Shown: positions 8,128-17,075, numbered from the stretch's first letter. The stretch: DNA of 52,256 nt from an uncultured Eubacteriales bacterium (GCA_902764285.1 CACWVN010000018.1:1-52256); one strand, 5' to 3'. Notes: generated from the sequence alone by a model not told the origin. Numbers and translations are program-made.

Positions 8128-9300
8128 ATGACCATTCACGACCTGTACAAACAAGCTCAAGACCTCCTGCCCTGGATCGTGGAAACGCGGCGCGCGCTAC
8201 ACCGCATCCCCGAACCGGGGTTTTCCGAATTCAAGACCCAGGCGCTGATCCGGCGGACGCTGGACGAGCTGCACATTCCCTGTACGGCGGAGCGCACGTG
8301 GGTGATCGGCGAAATCGAGGGCGGCAGGCCCGGGCCGCGCGTGGCGCTGCGGGCCGACATGGACGCGCTGCCGCTGACCGAGCCGGAGGGCTGCCCGTTC
8401 CGCTCGCAGCACGACGGCTGGATGCACGCCTGCGGCCACGACATGCACATGGCGATCCTGCTGGCGGCGGCGAAGATGCTTTCCGGCATGAAGGATCAGC
8501 TGGCCGGCAGCGTCCGGCTGCTGTTCCAGCCCGCCGAGGAGACCGTGGGCGGCGCGCTGCCGATGGTGGAAGCCGGCGCGATGGACGGCGTGGACGCGGT
8601 GTACGGCCTGCATGTGCAGCCGTATATGCTGGTCGGCCAGATGGACACCCGGCGCGGATGCCTGAACGGGTCCACCGACGAGGTGCACATCGCCGTGCGC
8701 GGCGTCTCCGGCCACGCGGCGCGCCCCGAACAGTGCGTGGACGCCATCGTGTGCGCGGCGCAGATGATCTCGCTGCTGCAGACCGTGGTCTCCCGCAGCA
8801 CTTCGCCGCTGATGCCCGCGGCGCTTTCGCTGGGCGCGATCCACGGCGGCGATGCCGGCAACGTGGTGTGCGACCGCGTGACGATCGACGGCACGCTGCG
8901 CTGCGCCGACCCGGCGCTGCGCGAGCGTCTGAAAACCCGCATTCGCGAGATCTGCGAGGGCACGGCCGCGGCCTGCGGCGCGCGCGTCGAAGTCCTCTTC
9001 GACAACGGCTACGCCGCGCTGGTCAACGATCCCGGGGAAGCCGACCGCGCGCTGAAGCTGGGCGCGGCGCTGCTGGGCGGCGAAAACGCCCTGCTCCGGG
9101 AGAATCCCAGCATGGGCGGCGAGGATTTTTCGTACTTCGCGGAAAAGGCGCCCGGCGCGTTCTGGCACCTGGGCTGCTCCGCCAGCCTGCCGGCGCCCAC
9201 GCTGCACAGCCGCGACCTGGTCCCGGACGAGCGCTGCCTGCCCATCGGCGCGGCCATGCAGTGCGCGCTGGTGCTGGACCGGATGGGGATGCTGGACTGA
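8128..9300 (+). CDS. M20D-family amidohydrolase (N-acyl amino acid or peptide hydrolase)
   Basis: Zinc/manganese-type amidohydrolase of the hippurate hydrolase/IAA-amino-acid hydrolase group. Metal-site motifs are present: RADMDALPLTE, MHACGHDMHMA, QPAEE and GGEDFSYF. The dimerisation insert (roughly residues 185-290) lies between. No signal peptide, so it acts in the cytoplasm. GGGGAG lies ten bases before the ATG, 18 bases after oppF, and a terminator follows. It is therefore the last gene of the transporter operon and most likely deacylates or cleaves what the transporter brings in. The exact substrate cannot be read from sequence. Confidence 0.9.
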   Translation: MTIHDLYKQAQDLLPWIVETRRALHRIPEPGFSEFKTQALIRRTLDELHIPCTAERTWVIGEIEGGRPGPRVALRADMDALPLTEPEGCPFRSQHDGWMHACGHDMHMAILLAAAKMLSGMKDQLAGSVRLLFQPAEETVGGALPMVEAGAMDGVDAVYGLHVQPYMLVGQMDTRRGCLNGSTDEVHIAVRGVSGHAARPEQCVDAIVCAAQMISLLQTVVSRSTSPLMPAALSLGAIHGGDAGNVVCDRVTIDGTLRCADPALRERLKTRIREICEGTAAACGARVEVLFDNGYAALVNDPGEADRALKLGAALLGGENALLRENPSMGGEDFSYFAEKAPGAFWHLGCSASLPAPTLHSRDLVPDERCLPIGAAMQCALVLDRMGMLD

Positions 9301-9311
9301 GTTTTCCATGC

Positions 9312-9345
9312 AAAAACAGAGGGATGCTTTATCCCTCTGTTTTTT
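9312..9345. terminator. Bidirectional terminator after the opp operon
   Basis: A stem of about 14 bp (9312-9325 with 9331-9344), A-rich on one side and T-rich on the other. It ends the opp transcript and could also stop the convergent LD-carboxypeptidase transcript. Confidence 0.88.
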
Positions 9346-9376
9346 CTGACTTGCCCCTCATCAGTCACCTGCGGCA

Positions 9377-9470
9377 GTCTGCCCGATGGGCAGACCGATG
9401 AACCCGTTGGGTTCATCGCCTTGATGACAGCTTCCCCTTGAGGGGAAGGTACCCCGACAGGGGCGGATGA
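9377..9470. repeat. Three-hairpin palindromic repeat element
   Basis: Three perfect stems lie in tandem: 9377-9384/9388-9395 (8 bp), 9397-9405/9409-9417 (9 bp) and 9431-9437/9442-9448 (7 bp). They are bounded by ccctcat at 9355 and ggatgagg at 9465, which are roughly inverted. There is no coding content. The design resembles dispersed REP- or MITE-like intergenic elements of Clostridia; a genome-wide copy number cannot be seen here. Confidence 0.55.
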
Positions 9471-9516
9471 GGTGTATTGAATCTCACAGCTTTCCGTGAC
9501 GAACCTTCCCTTGCGC

Positions 9517-10452
9517 TCATTCCGCCAGCGCGGCCTCGGTGATCTCCAGCGTGCCGGCCGTCGCGTTCAGCCGGCATTTCACGCCCAGCGGCACGGTGAT
9601 CTTCGTATCCATGTGGCCGATGGCCATGTTCGCCAGCACCGGCTTGCCCGCGGGCACGATGATATCGCGGATGATCTCCTCCAGCGCGAAGGTATATTCG
9701 GGATACTCGACGGAACATTCGGTGAAGCCGCCGAGCACCACGCCGGCGCACTTTTCGAACATGCCCGCCTGCCGCAGCTGGGTCAGCATGGAGTCGAGCC
9801 GATAATACTTCTCGCCGATGTCCTCCAGCAGCAGCACCTTGTCCTCCACGTCCAGCGCGTACGGCGTGCCACAGGCCGAGGCGATCAGCGTCAGATTGCC
9901 GCCCACAAGCGTGCCTTCGCACGTCCCCGGCACCACGCACACCGGCGCCTTGCCCTCGGGGTTTTTCAAAACGCCCAGCGGCTGGGTGCTGGTCAGCGCC
10001 CGCAGCATGCTGTCGCGGGTGAAATCATCGAACTTCGGCCAGCAGGTGGAAGGCATCGGCCCGTGGAACGTGACCATGCCCACCTTTTCGTGGATGGCGG
10101 TGTGCAGCGCCGTGATATCGGAATACCCCAGCAGGATCTTCGGGTTCGCGCGGATGACGTCGAAATCCACCCGGTCCAGCATCCGCGCCACGCCGTAGCC
10201 GCCGCGCATGCACACCACGGCGTCCACGCGGTCGTCGGCGAACATCTGGTTCAAGCCCCGGGCGCGGGATTCATCGGTGCCGGAGAGATAGCCGTAGCGC
10301 TCGCGGCAGCTGTCCGCCTCGATCACCCTGTAGCCCAGCGCGTCGATGGCCTCCATCATCTTCGGGTACTTCACGTCCGCTTCCCGCAGGGCGCCGGAAA
10401 TGCCCACCAGGCCGATGGTATCGCCCCTGTGCAGCGGTTTCGGTTTCAGCAT
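9517..10452 (-). CDS. ldcA: LD-carboxypeptidase (peptidase S66)
   Basis: Cytoplasmic serine peptidase that, in this family, removes the terminal D-Ala from wall-derived L,D-tetrapeptides during peptidoglycan recycling. S66 hallmarks: GDTIGLVGISG at the start, MRGGYGVARML, the nucleophile Ser in GYSDITALH, Glu in LEDIGEKYYRLDSM and His in AIGHMDTKITVPLG. The start is the ATG at 10452 behind GGAGG; upstream in-frame sequence belongs to alr. The start overlaps the alr stop by seven bases, so translation is coupled. Length is 311 aa, typical. Some S66 members instead degrade microcin-type toxins (MccF), which cannot be ruled out. Confidence 0.87.
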   Translation of the reverse strand: MLKPKPLHRGDTIGLVGISGALREADVKYPKMMEAIDALGYRVIEADSCRERYGYLSGTDESRARGLNQMFADDRVDAVVCMRGGYGVARMLDRVDFDVIRANPKILLGYSDITALHTAIHEKVGMVTFHGPMPSTCWPKFDDFTRDSMLRALTSTQPLGVLKNPEGKAPVCVVPGTCEGTLVGGNLTLIASACGTPYALDVEDKVLLLEDIGEKYYRLDSMLTQLRQAGMFEKCAGVVLGGFTECSVEYPEYTFALEEIIRDIIVPAGKPVLANMAIGHMDTKITVPLGVKCRLNATAGTLEITEAALAE

Positions 10453-11594
10453 AATCCTCCTACCTCCATTCGTATCTCTTCCACTTCGCCGCCGCGCAGG
10501 TACACCCGCGGCACCCGGCGGCCGATGCGGGACAGCAGGTCGTTGCGGTTGGTCCCTGCCCATCCGGCGACCTCGTCCAGCCCGATGCCGCCGCCCAGCA
10601 GCGTCACCTCGTCGCCGGGCCGCACGCCGGGGACAGCCGTCACGTCCACGGTCATCTGGTCCATGCACACCAGCCCGGCCACCGGCGCGCGCCGGCCGCG
10701 AATCCCCACCTCTCCGACGCTGTTCAGCCGGGGATAGCCGTCGGCATAGCCGGCGGACAGCGTGGCGATCACGGCGTCCCGGGCCAGCGGGTGGTCCTCG
10801 TCATAGCCCAGGTATTCCCCCGCCGCCACGCGTCGCAGCTGGACCACGCGGGTCACCAGCCGCGCGGGGACCCGGCATTCGCCGTTTTCATTGGGATAGC
10901 CGCCGGGCACCACGCCGTACAGCCACGCGCCGATGCGCACGGCGTCGAAGCGGTATTCGGGATAGCGGACCATGCCGATGCTGTCGGCGGCGTGCAGCGC
11001 GCCGAAATCCAGGCCCGCCGCGCGCAGGCCGTCGGTCACGGCCCGCAAGCGCGCGATCTGCGCCTCGTCGGCCGCGCGTTCCCGAAGCGCCAGGTGGGTA
11101 TACAGCCCCTCCACGCGCAGGTTTTCAAGCGCGAACACCCCGGGCAGCGTCTCGCCGGCCCGGTCCCAGTCGAAGCCCAGGCGGTGCAGCCCGGTATCCA
11201 GCTTGATGTGCACCCGTGCGGGCTTCCCGACCTGCGCCGCGGCGGCGTCCAGCGCCCGGGCCATGTCGGCGCTGTAGACGGTGCAGACGACGCCCTCGGC
11301 CACGGCGCGCGCCATCTGGCACGGCGCGACCATGCCCAGCACCAGCACATTCGTCCCGCAGGCGCGCTTCAGCTCCAGCGCTTCGTTCAGTTCCGCCACG
11401 GCGAACAGTTCCGCGCCCTTGGCCGCCAGCGCCCGCGAAAGCGCCGCCGCGCCCAGCCCGTAGGCATTGGCCTTCATGACGGGGATGATCCGCACGTCCG
11501 GGCCGCAGATGCGCCGGGCGCTGGCGTAGTTCGCCTCGACGAGATCCAGATCGATCTCCGCCCAGCAGCGGGCGGACGCCTGTTCGTAATTCAT
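10446..11594 (-). CDS. alr: Alanine racemase
   Basis: PLP enzyme interconverting L- and D-alanine for wall synthesis. The PLP lysine is in VMKANAYGLG near residue 40, and the catalytic Tyr in LSAGYADGYPR near residue 265. CMDQMTVDV and DEVTLLGG are the normal C-terminal domain motifs. AGAGGA lies eight bases ahead of the ATG, 18 bases after the DUF4236 gene. It overlaps the LD-carboxypeptidase start, so the two wall genes form one translational unit. Length (382 aa) is standard. Confidence 0.95.
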   Translation of the reverse strand: MNYEQASARCWAEIDLDLVEANYASARRICGPDVRIIPVMKANAYGLGAAALSRALAAKGAELFAVAELNEALELKRACGTNVLVLGMVAPCQMARAVAEGVVCTVYSADMARALDAAAAQVGKPARVHIKLDTGLHRLGFDWDRAGETLPGVFALENLRVEGLYTHLALRERAADEAQIARLRAVTDGLRAAGLDFGALHAADSIGMVRYPEYRFDAVRIGAWLYGVVPGGYPNENGECRVPARLVTRVVQLRRVAAGEYLGYDEDHPLARDAVIATLSAGYADGYPRLNSVGEVGIRGRRAPVAGLVCMDQMTVDVTAVPGVRPGDEVTLLGGGIGLDEVAGWAGTNRNDLLSRIGRRVPRVYLRGGEVEEIRMEVGGLC

Positions 11595-11612
11595 GCCGAT
11601 CGTCCTCTTTCG

Positions 11613-12605
11613 TCAAAGATCCGCCGGGCCGTAGGGCACGATCTCCTTCAAGTCGCCGGCCGCCGTTTTGTTCATGCGGTTGCGGAACCGGCAGGCGAAG
11701 GCTTCGGGATCCTCCGCCTGATAGCCCTTCTTTTCAAATTCATCGCGCCGGTACAGCACGGAATAGATGTAGGCGTCCCTGAGCTCGCCGGTTTTCGCGT
11801 CGCGCCGCTGGGTGTACGCGGAAATCAGCACGCTCTCCATCCGCGGCGACTGGGCGAAGAAGTGGCTGGCGCAGAACATGCCCAAGCCGAACACGCAGCG
11901 GGCGTATTCCTGCTTCAGCTCCTTCTGGCTCTTGTCCTTCTGCTTCAGCCTGCCGCCGGCCAGCGCCACCATCTCGCGGGTGGGCAGGTGCTCGATCTCC
12001 GGCAGATCCATGTCCGCCATCAGCATGCCCGCCTCGCCGTCGTATTCGAAATCCACGTGAAAATCGATGGGCAGCTGCAGGCCCTTCAGCCAGGCTTCGA
12101 TCCGGCTCTCCACCGCCTCGTCGCTCTCCCGGAGCTCAAAGCCGTGGGGCGCCTCCACATCCGCGGACAGGGCGCCGATGTTCACGAAGGCCTGCGTAAC
12201 GGCGTTGAAATCGTCGATGCGCGACTGCACCAGCGCGTCGTGCCGGGCCTGGAATTCCGGCATCGCCTTCAGCCGCTTCAGCACCGTCGGGCTGGTGATC
12301 GGCGCGCCGTCGCCGTCGTAGACCAGAAGGGAACCGTCCTCGGCCAGATCCAGCTGCACCTGGTCGGGCACGCGGCCGGCGGCAGGCCTGGCGGCGGGTT
12401 TTGCCTTTTCTTCCTTCGGGCCGTTGAAATCGAACAGCTTCTTGCGGTCGTACAGGCCGGTGCCGGGAATGCCGGTGTTCAAAAAGACGCCGTTCCTGCC
12501 CACATTGGCGGAAACGCCCCTGCCGCCCACCGTGACGCTGACGCCGCTCTTGGAGAAGTTCAGCTTGATGCCCTTGAAGATGTTGATGCTCTTGCGAAAG
12601 CGCAT
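11613..12605 (-). CDS. DUF4236 domain protein
   Basis: The first 55 residues are a clear DUF4236 domain: MRFRKSINIFKGIKLNFSKS, then repeated SVTVGGRGVSANVGRNGV units and GIPGTGLYDRKK. The remaining 270 residues are soluble and acidic, with QLDLAEDGSLLVYDGDGAPI and a long helical C-terminus. No catalytic motif or signal peptide is visible. The ATG at 12605 is preceded by GGAGGCGAGGCGC; an in-frame ATG at 12629 has no ribosome site. First gene of the operon with alr and the LD-carboxypeptidase, with a promoter at 12640-12668. Function unknown. Confidence 0.8.
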   Translation of the reverse strand: MRFRKSINIFKGIKLNFSKSGVSVTVGGRGVSANVGRNGVFLNTGIPGTGLYDRKKLFDFNGPKEEKAKPAARPAAGRVPDQVQLDLAEDGSLLVYDGDGAPITSPTVLKRLKAMPEFQARHDALVQSRIDDFNAVTQAFVNIGALSADVEAPHGFELRESDEAVESRIEAWLKGLQLPIDFHVDFEYDGEAGMLMADMDLPEIEHLPTREMVALAGGRLKQKDKSQKELKQEYARCVFGLGMFCASHFFAQSPRMESVLISAYTQRRDAKTGELRDAYIYSVLYRRDEFEKKGYQAEDPEAFACRFRNRMNKTAAGDLKEIVPYGPADL

Positions 12606-12639
12606 GCGCCTCGCCTCCGATCTGCTCAATGATGGTATT

Positions 12640-12668
12640 ATTGTACACGATATTGGCGATTAATACAA
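12640..12668 (-). promoter_or_regulatory. Promoter of the DUF4236-alr-ldcA operon
   Basis: Minus strand TTGTAT (12668-12663) and TACAAT (12645-12640) with a 17-base spacer, 35 bases upstream of the start codon. Confidence 0.6.
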
Positions 12669-12687
12669 GCAAATCCGGCATCCGGCA

Positions 12688-12716
12688 TTGACTTTCCCCG
12701 GCGAATCCGTTAAGAT
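12688..12716 (+). promoter_or_regulatory. Promoter of the SH3b protein gene
   Basis: TTGACT (12688-12693) and TAAGAT (12711-12716), 17 bases apart, followed 37 bases later by the start codon at 12753. Confidence 0.7.
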
Positions 12717-12752
12717 AGAGTTACAGAGCAAAAAGACAGGAGGCAGTCCATC

Positions 12753-13535
12753 ATGAAGCATTTCCGCAGGGGATTCGCCGCGCTTCTGGCGCTGGCGGTG
12801 CTGCTGACGCTGGCCGCGGCCCAGGCCCAGCCCGCCTATGATTACTATAATTCCACCTACGACTACAGCGGCCTGATCGGCGCGATGGAAGTGGTAAACT
12901 GCCAGTCCTGGACCTCGCTGCGCATGTATCCGGATTCCGCGTCCACGCGCCTTTTGAAGGTGCCCGTGGGCGAAGTGGTCACGAACTGCTACTACCAGGA
13001 CGCGCGCTACACCTACTGCGAATACCAGGGCGTGGGCGGCTACATCCTGTCCAGCAACCTCGCGTTCATCTACGGCCCTCCGGGCTATGAATACACGGAA
13101 AACGAATACCTGGGCAACATGCAGATCGTGAACTGCCAGTCCTACGCGTCGCTGCGCAACTATCCCAGCACCAGCGCCACGCTGCTGGCCCGGGTGCCGC
13201 TGGGTTCGATCGTCACCAACGTGTTCGACCAGGACGCCCGCTTCTGCTACTGCATGTACGGCGACATCGAAGGCTATATCCTGAAGGACAACCTCTCCTG
13301 GATCTCCGGCGGCACCGGCCAGCTGGCCTACGGCCAGAACTGGATCGGCGACGCGTGGATCGTGAACTGCACCTGGGCGTCGCTGCGGGCCAAGCCCAGC
13401 ACATCCTCCCAGCGGCTGGCCAAGCTGCCCAAGGGCACGCAGGTGACGAACTGCTACTACGTGGACGACCGCTTCGCCTGCTGCACCTGGGGCGATCTGA
13501 CCGGTTATATCCTGGTGGACAACCTGGGCTGGTAA
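12753..13535 (+). CDS. Secreted protein with three SH3b repeats
   Basis: A 26-residue Sec signal (MKHFRRGFAALLALAVLLTL ending in AQAQP) precedes a tyrosine-rich linker. Three bacterial SH3 repeats follow, near residues 43-105, 123-183 and 204-260. Each repeat has the pattern hhVNC, SLR, P(S)TS-like, L-hP-G, hTN, Y-D-RF-Y/C, and ends in GYIL--NL-W. Such repeats usually bind cell-wall peptides; there is no catalytic domain and no wall anchor. AGGAGG lies 12 bases before the ATG. A paralogue with the same layout is at 46686-47372. Export and fold are well supported; the ligand is inferred. Confidence 0.85.
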   Translation: MKHFRRGFAALLALAVLLTLAAAQAQPAYDYYNSTYDYSGLIGAMEVVNCQSWTSLRMYPDSASTRLLKVPVGEVVTNCYYQDARYTYCEYQGVGGYILSSNLAFIYGPPGYEYTENEYLGNMQIVNCQSYASLRNYPSTSATLLARVPLGSIVTNVFDQDARFCYCMYGDIEGYILKDNLSWISGGTGQLAYGQNWIGDAWIVNCTWASLRAKPSTSSQRLAKLPKGTQVTNCYYVDDRFACCTWGDLTGYILVDNLGW

Positions 13536-13550
13536 CGTACGCCCGATCTG

Positions 13551-13581
13551 AAGGGAGCCTGCGCGATGCGCAGGCTCCCTT
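13551..13581. terminator. Bidirectional terminator, SH3b gene and spoIVB
   Basis: A 14-bp perfect stem (13551-13564 with 13568-13581) lies between two convergent genes, a few bases from each stop. Confidence 0.85.
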
Positions 13582-13584
13582 CGT

Positions 13585-14829
13585 TTATCCCTCCGCGGCG
13601 TCCAGCATCGCCTCGATGCCGATGCCGTAGCCCATGGCCGGATCGTTCACCATCACGTGCGTCACCGCGCCGATGATGCGCCCGTCCTGGATCAGCGGGC
13701 TGCCGGACATGCCCTGCACGATCCCGCCGGTCTTTTCCAGCAGATCCGCATCGGTAATCCGGATCACCATCGACCGGGCCGCCGGCTCTGATGCGCCGCT
13801 CAGCCGCACGATTTCGCAGTCGTATTCCCGCACCTCCGATCCGTCCACCGTGGTCAACAGCGTCGCCGGACCGGCGTGCACCTGGCTCCGTGCGGCGACG
13901 GGCAGCCCGTCCGGATACAGCGCGCTGGCCACGGGCTCGCTCGCTTCGCCGAAGATGCCCCGTTCCGTGTTGCGCGTCACGCTGCCCAGGCTGACGGGCG
14001 CGGCGAAGAAATCCCCGGTCAGCTCGCCGGGCGCGCCCTCCCTGCTGGGCTTGACGGCGACGACGCGGTTGGCGTAGAGCTCGCCTTCCCCCACGGGCAT
14101 CACCACGCCGGTGTCCACGTCGGTGATCGCGTGGCCCAGCGCGCCGTAGCCGCCGGTCTGCGGGTCATAAAACGTCAGCGTGCCCACGCCCGCGGTGCTG
14201 TCGCGCACCCACGCGCCGAGGCGGTACTGGCCGTCGCGGCTGTCCTGGGCGGGCGTGATTTCACATTCCATCGTCCGGTCGCCGCGCACCAGCTCCAGCC
14301 GCGCCGTGGCGCCGTCCGCGAGGCACAGCGAAAGCTGCCGCGCGCTGGTGACGGTCTCGCCGTCTACGCTGCGGATCACGTCGCCGCTCTTCAGCCCCGC
14401 CAGCCGCGCCGGGCTGGGCGTGCGGCCCAGGTCGGAATTGCCCACGACCACCACGCCGCGGGTATTCATCGCCACGCCCACCGACTGGCCCCCGGGCACC
14501 AACACCCGCTGCGGCTGCACCGACACCTTCACCGTCTTCACCGGCAGCAGCCCCAGCAGCCGGAACGTCACCTCTGCTTCGCCGACGTCCACCGCCCGGA
14601 TCGCCAGCCCGTCGCCGCCCTCGTATTCCGCCGCCAGGCCGCCCCGGCCGGTATCGGCGGCGATGCCCGCACTCACCGCCGCCGATACCGGTATGCGCGT
14701 CACGGTTCCCGCGCCCAGGACCATTTCGTCCGGCAACCCGGCCAGCGCGCCGATCTGCAGCGACAGCGCCAGCACCGCCATCGCCGCCGCAAGCAGCGCC
14801 GCCAGCCGCCGCCTGTTTTCCTCTCTCAT
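13585..14829 (-). CDS. spoIVB: SpoIVB-type sporulation serine peptidase (S55)
   Basis: In Bacillus, SpoIVB is secreted from the forespore and triggers pro-sigma-K processing in the mother cell. N-terminal signal/anchor (residues 8-30); a PDZ domain (about 115-190) with GVVVVGNSDLG and AGLKSGDVIRSVDGETV. The S55 peptidase domain has GALGHAITDVDTG (catalytic His region) and GIVQGMSGSPLIQDG (catalytic Ser), and ends in the family motif DPAMGYGIGIEAML. The start is the ATG at 14829, behind GGGGGAGG; the open frame continues to 14856 without a ribosome site. It marks the organism as an endospore former. Confidence 0.93.
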   Translation of the reverse strand: MREENRRRLAALLAAAMAVLALSLQIGALAGLPDEMVLGAGTVTRIPVSAAVSAGIAADTGRGGLAAEYEGGDGLAIRAVDVGEAEVTFRLLGLLPVKTVKVSVQPQRVLVPGGQSVGVAMNTRGVVVVGNSDLGRTPSPARLAGLKSGDVIRSVDGETVTSARQLSLCLADGATARLELVRGDRTMECEITPAQDSRDGQYRLGAWVRDSTAGVGTLTFYDPQTGGYGALGHAITDVDTGVVMPVGEGELYANRVVAVKPSREGAPGELTGDFFAAPVSLGSVTRNTERGIFGEASEPVASALYPDGLPVAARSQVHAGPATLLTTVDGSEVREYDCEIVRLSGASEPAARSMVIRITDADLLEKTGGIVQGMSGSPLIQDGRIIGAVTHVMVNDPAMGYGIGIEAMLDAAEG

Positions 14830-15102
14830 ACCGCATTCCTCCCCCGATTTTCCCATTCTTCATCCGAAGCCGCCCTCATCGCGCGTCCGAGCAAAACGCG
14901 CCGCGATTTCCGCTCCCCGGCGGCACGCGTTTATTTTGGCGCGCTCCGCCGCGGGTATGCTGGGAATTGAGACGCGCGGTGGGAATCGCTGCCGAAGCCG
15001 ACGCGGCGGGCCGTCCGGGCTTATACCGGAAATTATTGGCTGTATACCGGGATTTTAACCTTCAATTTTTCGGTTTTGCGCCGGTTTTGCGCGCAAAACC
15101 GG

Positions 15103-15131
15103 TTGCTATATTTTCATAAACCGATTATAAT
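15103..15131 (+). promoter_or_regulatory. Promoter of tilS-hpt
   Basis: TTGCTA (15103-15108), 17-base spacer, TATAAT (15126-15131), 29 bases before the tilS start. The preceding stretch 14830-15075 holds no gene. Confidence 0.75.
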
Positions 15132-15159
15132 GGTAAGGACTATCGTGGAGGGATGTTTC

Positions 15160-16503
15160 ATGCGCAGGGACGGGCCGCTGAAACCGGATTTCTCCGCCGT
15201 GCGCGGCAGGCGAATCCTGATCGCGCTGTCCGGCGGCGCGGATTCCGTGGCGCTGGCCTGCCTGCTGGCCGAAGCGCGGCCGGAATACGGCCTGACGCTG
15301 TTCGCGGCCCACGTGGATCACGGCATCCGGCCCGACAGCGCCGAGGACGCCGAATTCTGCCGGGCGTTGTGCGCGGATCTGGATATTCCCTTTCTGTGCG
15401 CCCGCGCGGATGTCCCCGCATCCGCCCGAGCGAACCGCGCGGGCCTGGAATCCGAGGCGCGCCGGCTGCGGTATCAGGCGCTGCGCCGGTTCCGGCAGGA
15501 GACCGGCTGCGACTGCATCGCGCTCGCCCACCACATGGACGACCAGGCCGAGACGGTGCTGATGCACCTGTCGCGGGGCGCGGGCACCCGGGGCCTGGCG
15601 GGCATGCGGGCGCTCTCCGGCGACCTCTACCGGCCGCTGCTGGGCTTGCGCAAATCCGAATTGGCGGATTATCTGCGCCAGGCGGGCCGGTCCTGGCGCG
15701 AGGATTCCACTAACCGCCTCGACGACAATCCGCGCAACGCGCTTCGCCTGCATGTGATTCCCGAATTGGAGAAATGCTATCCCCAGTTCGCGGCCGCGGC
15801 CGCGCGCTGCGCCCTGTCGGCGCAGATCGAAAGCGATTACCTGGACGAACAGACGGCCGCTTTTCTCTCCGGCGCCGCGTCGGAATGTCCGTTCTGCTCG
15901 TGGATCGGGATCGATCCGCCGCCCCACCGCGCCGTTCTGCGCCGCGCCGTTCGCGCGAAGTGCCCGGCCGAATTGTCGTGGGAGCAGGTCAACGCGCTGG
16001 AAGCGCTGTGCGGCCGGCCGCGCGGAAAGATCGACATCGACGGAAAACACTTTGCCGAACGCACGGGCCGCCGCCTGTATTTTGTCCCGAAACGGCCGCC
16101 CCGAATCGACCCGGTTCCGCTGGATCCGGGCGGCACGGTCTCGCTTGCCGGTCTCTGTGAAATCACCGCGCAGGAGGCTGCGCCGCAGCCCGCGTTCGGC
16201 GATCCGATGATCCAGGTTTTGGACGCGCAGGCGCTGGAAGGCGCGGTGCTGCGCACCCGCCGGCCGGGCGACCGGTTCCGGCCGCTGGGTTGCGGCGACC
16301 GGCTGCTGTCCGATTTCCTGATCGACCGCAAGGTCGACCGCCCTCTGCGCGACGCGCTGGCGATCGTCGCCCGCGGCGGCCGCGCGCTGTGGGTCTGCGG
16401 GCTGGGCATCTCGGAGGACGCGAAGATCGTCCCTGAAACCCGGCGCGCCCTCCGGCTGAACTGCAGGTATACGTTTGATATGAGCTTCGGAATCAACAAA
16501 TGA
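15160..16503 (+). CDS. tilS: tRNA(Ile)-lysidine synthase
   Basis: Converts C34 of the CAU-anticodon tRNA-Ile to lysidine, so that AUA is read as Ile. PP-loop ALSGGADSVAL (residues 23-33), HVDHGIRPDSAEDAEFC, ALAHHMDDQAETVLMHLSRG and REDSTNRLDDNPRNALR are diagnostic. The C-terminal domain has LRTRRPGDRFRPLG. The start at 15160 follows GTGGAGGG; the open frame goes back to 15076 but overlaps the promoter. Length (447 aa) is normal. The stop overlaps the region of the hpt ribosome site, giving the conserved tilS-hpt-ftsH order. Confidence 0.95.
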   Translation: MRRDGPLKPDFSAVRGRRILIALSGGADSVALACLLAEARPEYGLTLFAAHVDHGIRPDSAEDAEFCRALCADLDIPFLCARADVPASARANRAGLESEARRLRYQALRRFRQETGCDCIALAHHMDDQAETVLMHLSRGAGTRGLAGMRALSGDLYRPLLGLRKSELADYLRQAGRSWREDSTNRLDDNPRNALRLHVIPELEKCYPQFAAAAARCALSAQIESDYLDEQTAAFLSGAASECPFCSWIGIDPPPHRAVLRRAVRAKCPAELSWEQVNALEALCGRPRGKIDIDGKHFAERTGRRLYFVPKRPPRIDPVPLDPGGTVSLAGLCEITAQEAAPQPAFGDPMIQVLDAQALEGAVLRTRRPGDRFRPLGCGDRLLSDFLIDRKVDRPLRDALAIVARGGRALWVCGLGISEDAKIVPETRRALRLNCRYTFDMSFGINK

Positions 16504-16526
16504 TAAATTGCGGGAGGAAAAACACC

Positions 16527-17075
16527 ATGTTGAACGACATCCAGAGCGTCCTGCTTTCCGAGGAGACCATTCAGGCCCGCGTGCGCGAACTGGGCGCGCA
16601 GATCGCCGCCGATTACCGGGACAAAAACCCCGTGATGATCTGCATCCTGAAGGGCTCGACCATGTTCTTCGCGGACCTGCTGCGCGCCATGCCCATCCGG
16701 CTGACGATGGATTTCATGGCTGTATCCAGCTACGGGCGCACCACCAAGTCCTCCGGCGAGGTGGAGATCCGCAAGGACCTGTCCGGCTCCATCGAACACC
16801 GGCACGCGATCATCGTCGAAGATATCATCGATTCCGGCTTCACGCTCAGCTATCTTTCGCGCATGCTGTCCGCCAGAGGCGCGAAATCCATCAAGATCTG
16901 CACGCTGCTGGACAAACCCGCCCGGCGCGCGCCCGGCATCACGCTGAAGGCGGATTATTCCGGCTTTGAAATCCCCGACGCGTTCGTCGTGGGATACGGG
17001 CTGGATTACGACGAAGCCTACCGCAACCTGCCGTATATCGGCGTGCTGAAGCCTGAAATTTACGAAAACAACTGA
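16527..17075 (+). CDS. hpt: Hypoxanthine-guanine phosphoribosyltransferase
   Basis: Purine salvage: hypoxanthine or guanine plus PRPP to IMP or GMP. PRPP-binding loop IIVEDIIDSGFTLSYL (about residues 95-110), the flexible loop VSSYGRTTKSSGEV, and the C-terminal VGYGLDYDEAYRNLPYIGVL are all typical. I chose the ATG at 16527 because GGGAGG lies ten bases upstream; an in-frame ATG at 16500 overlaps tilS and lacks a site. Length 182 aa. It lies 195 bases before ftsH. Confidence 0.95.
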   Translation: MLNDIQSVLLSEETIQARVRELGAQIAADYRDKNPVMICILKGSTMFFADLLRAMPIRLTMDFMAVSSYGRTTKSSGEVEIRKDLSGSIEHRHAIIVEDIIDSGFTLSYLSRMLSARGAKSIKICTLLDKPARRAPGITLKADYSGFEIPDAFVVGYGLDYDEAYRNLPYIGVLKPEIYENN

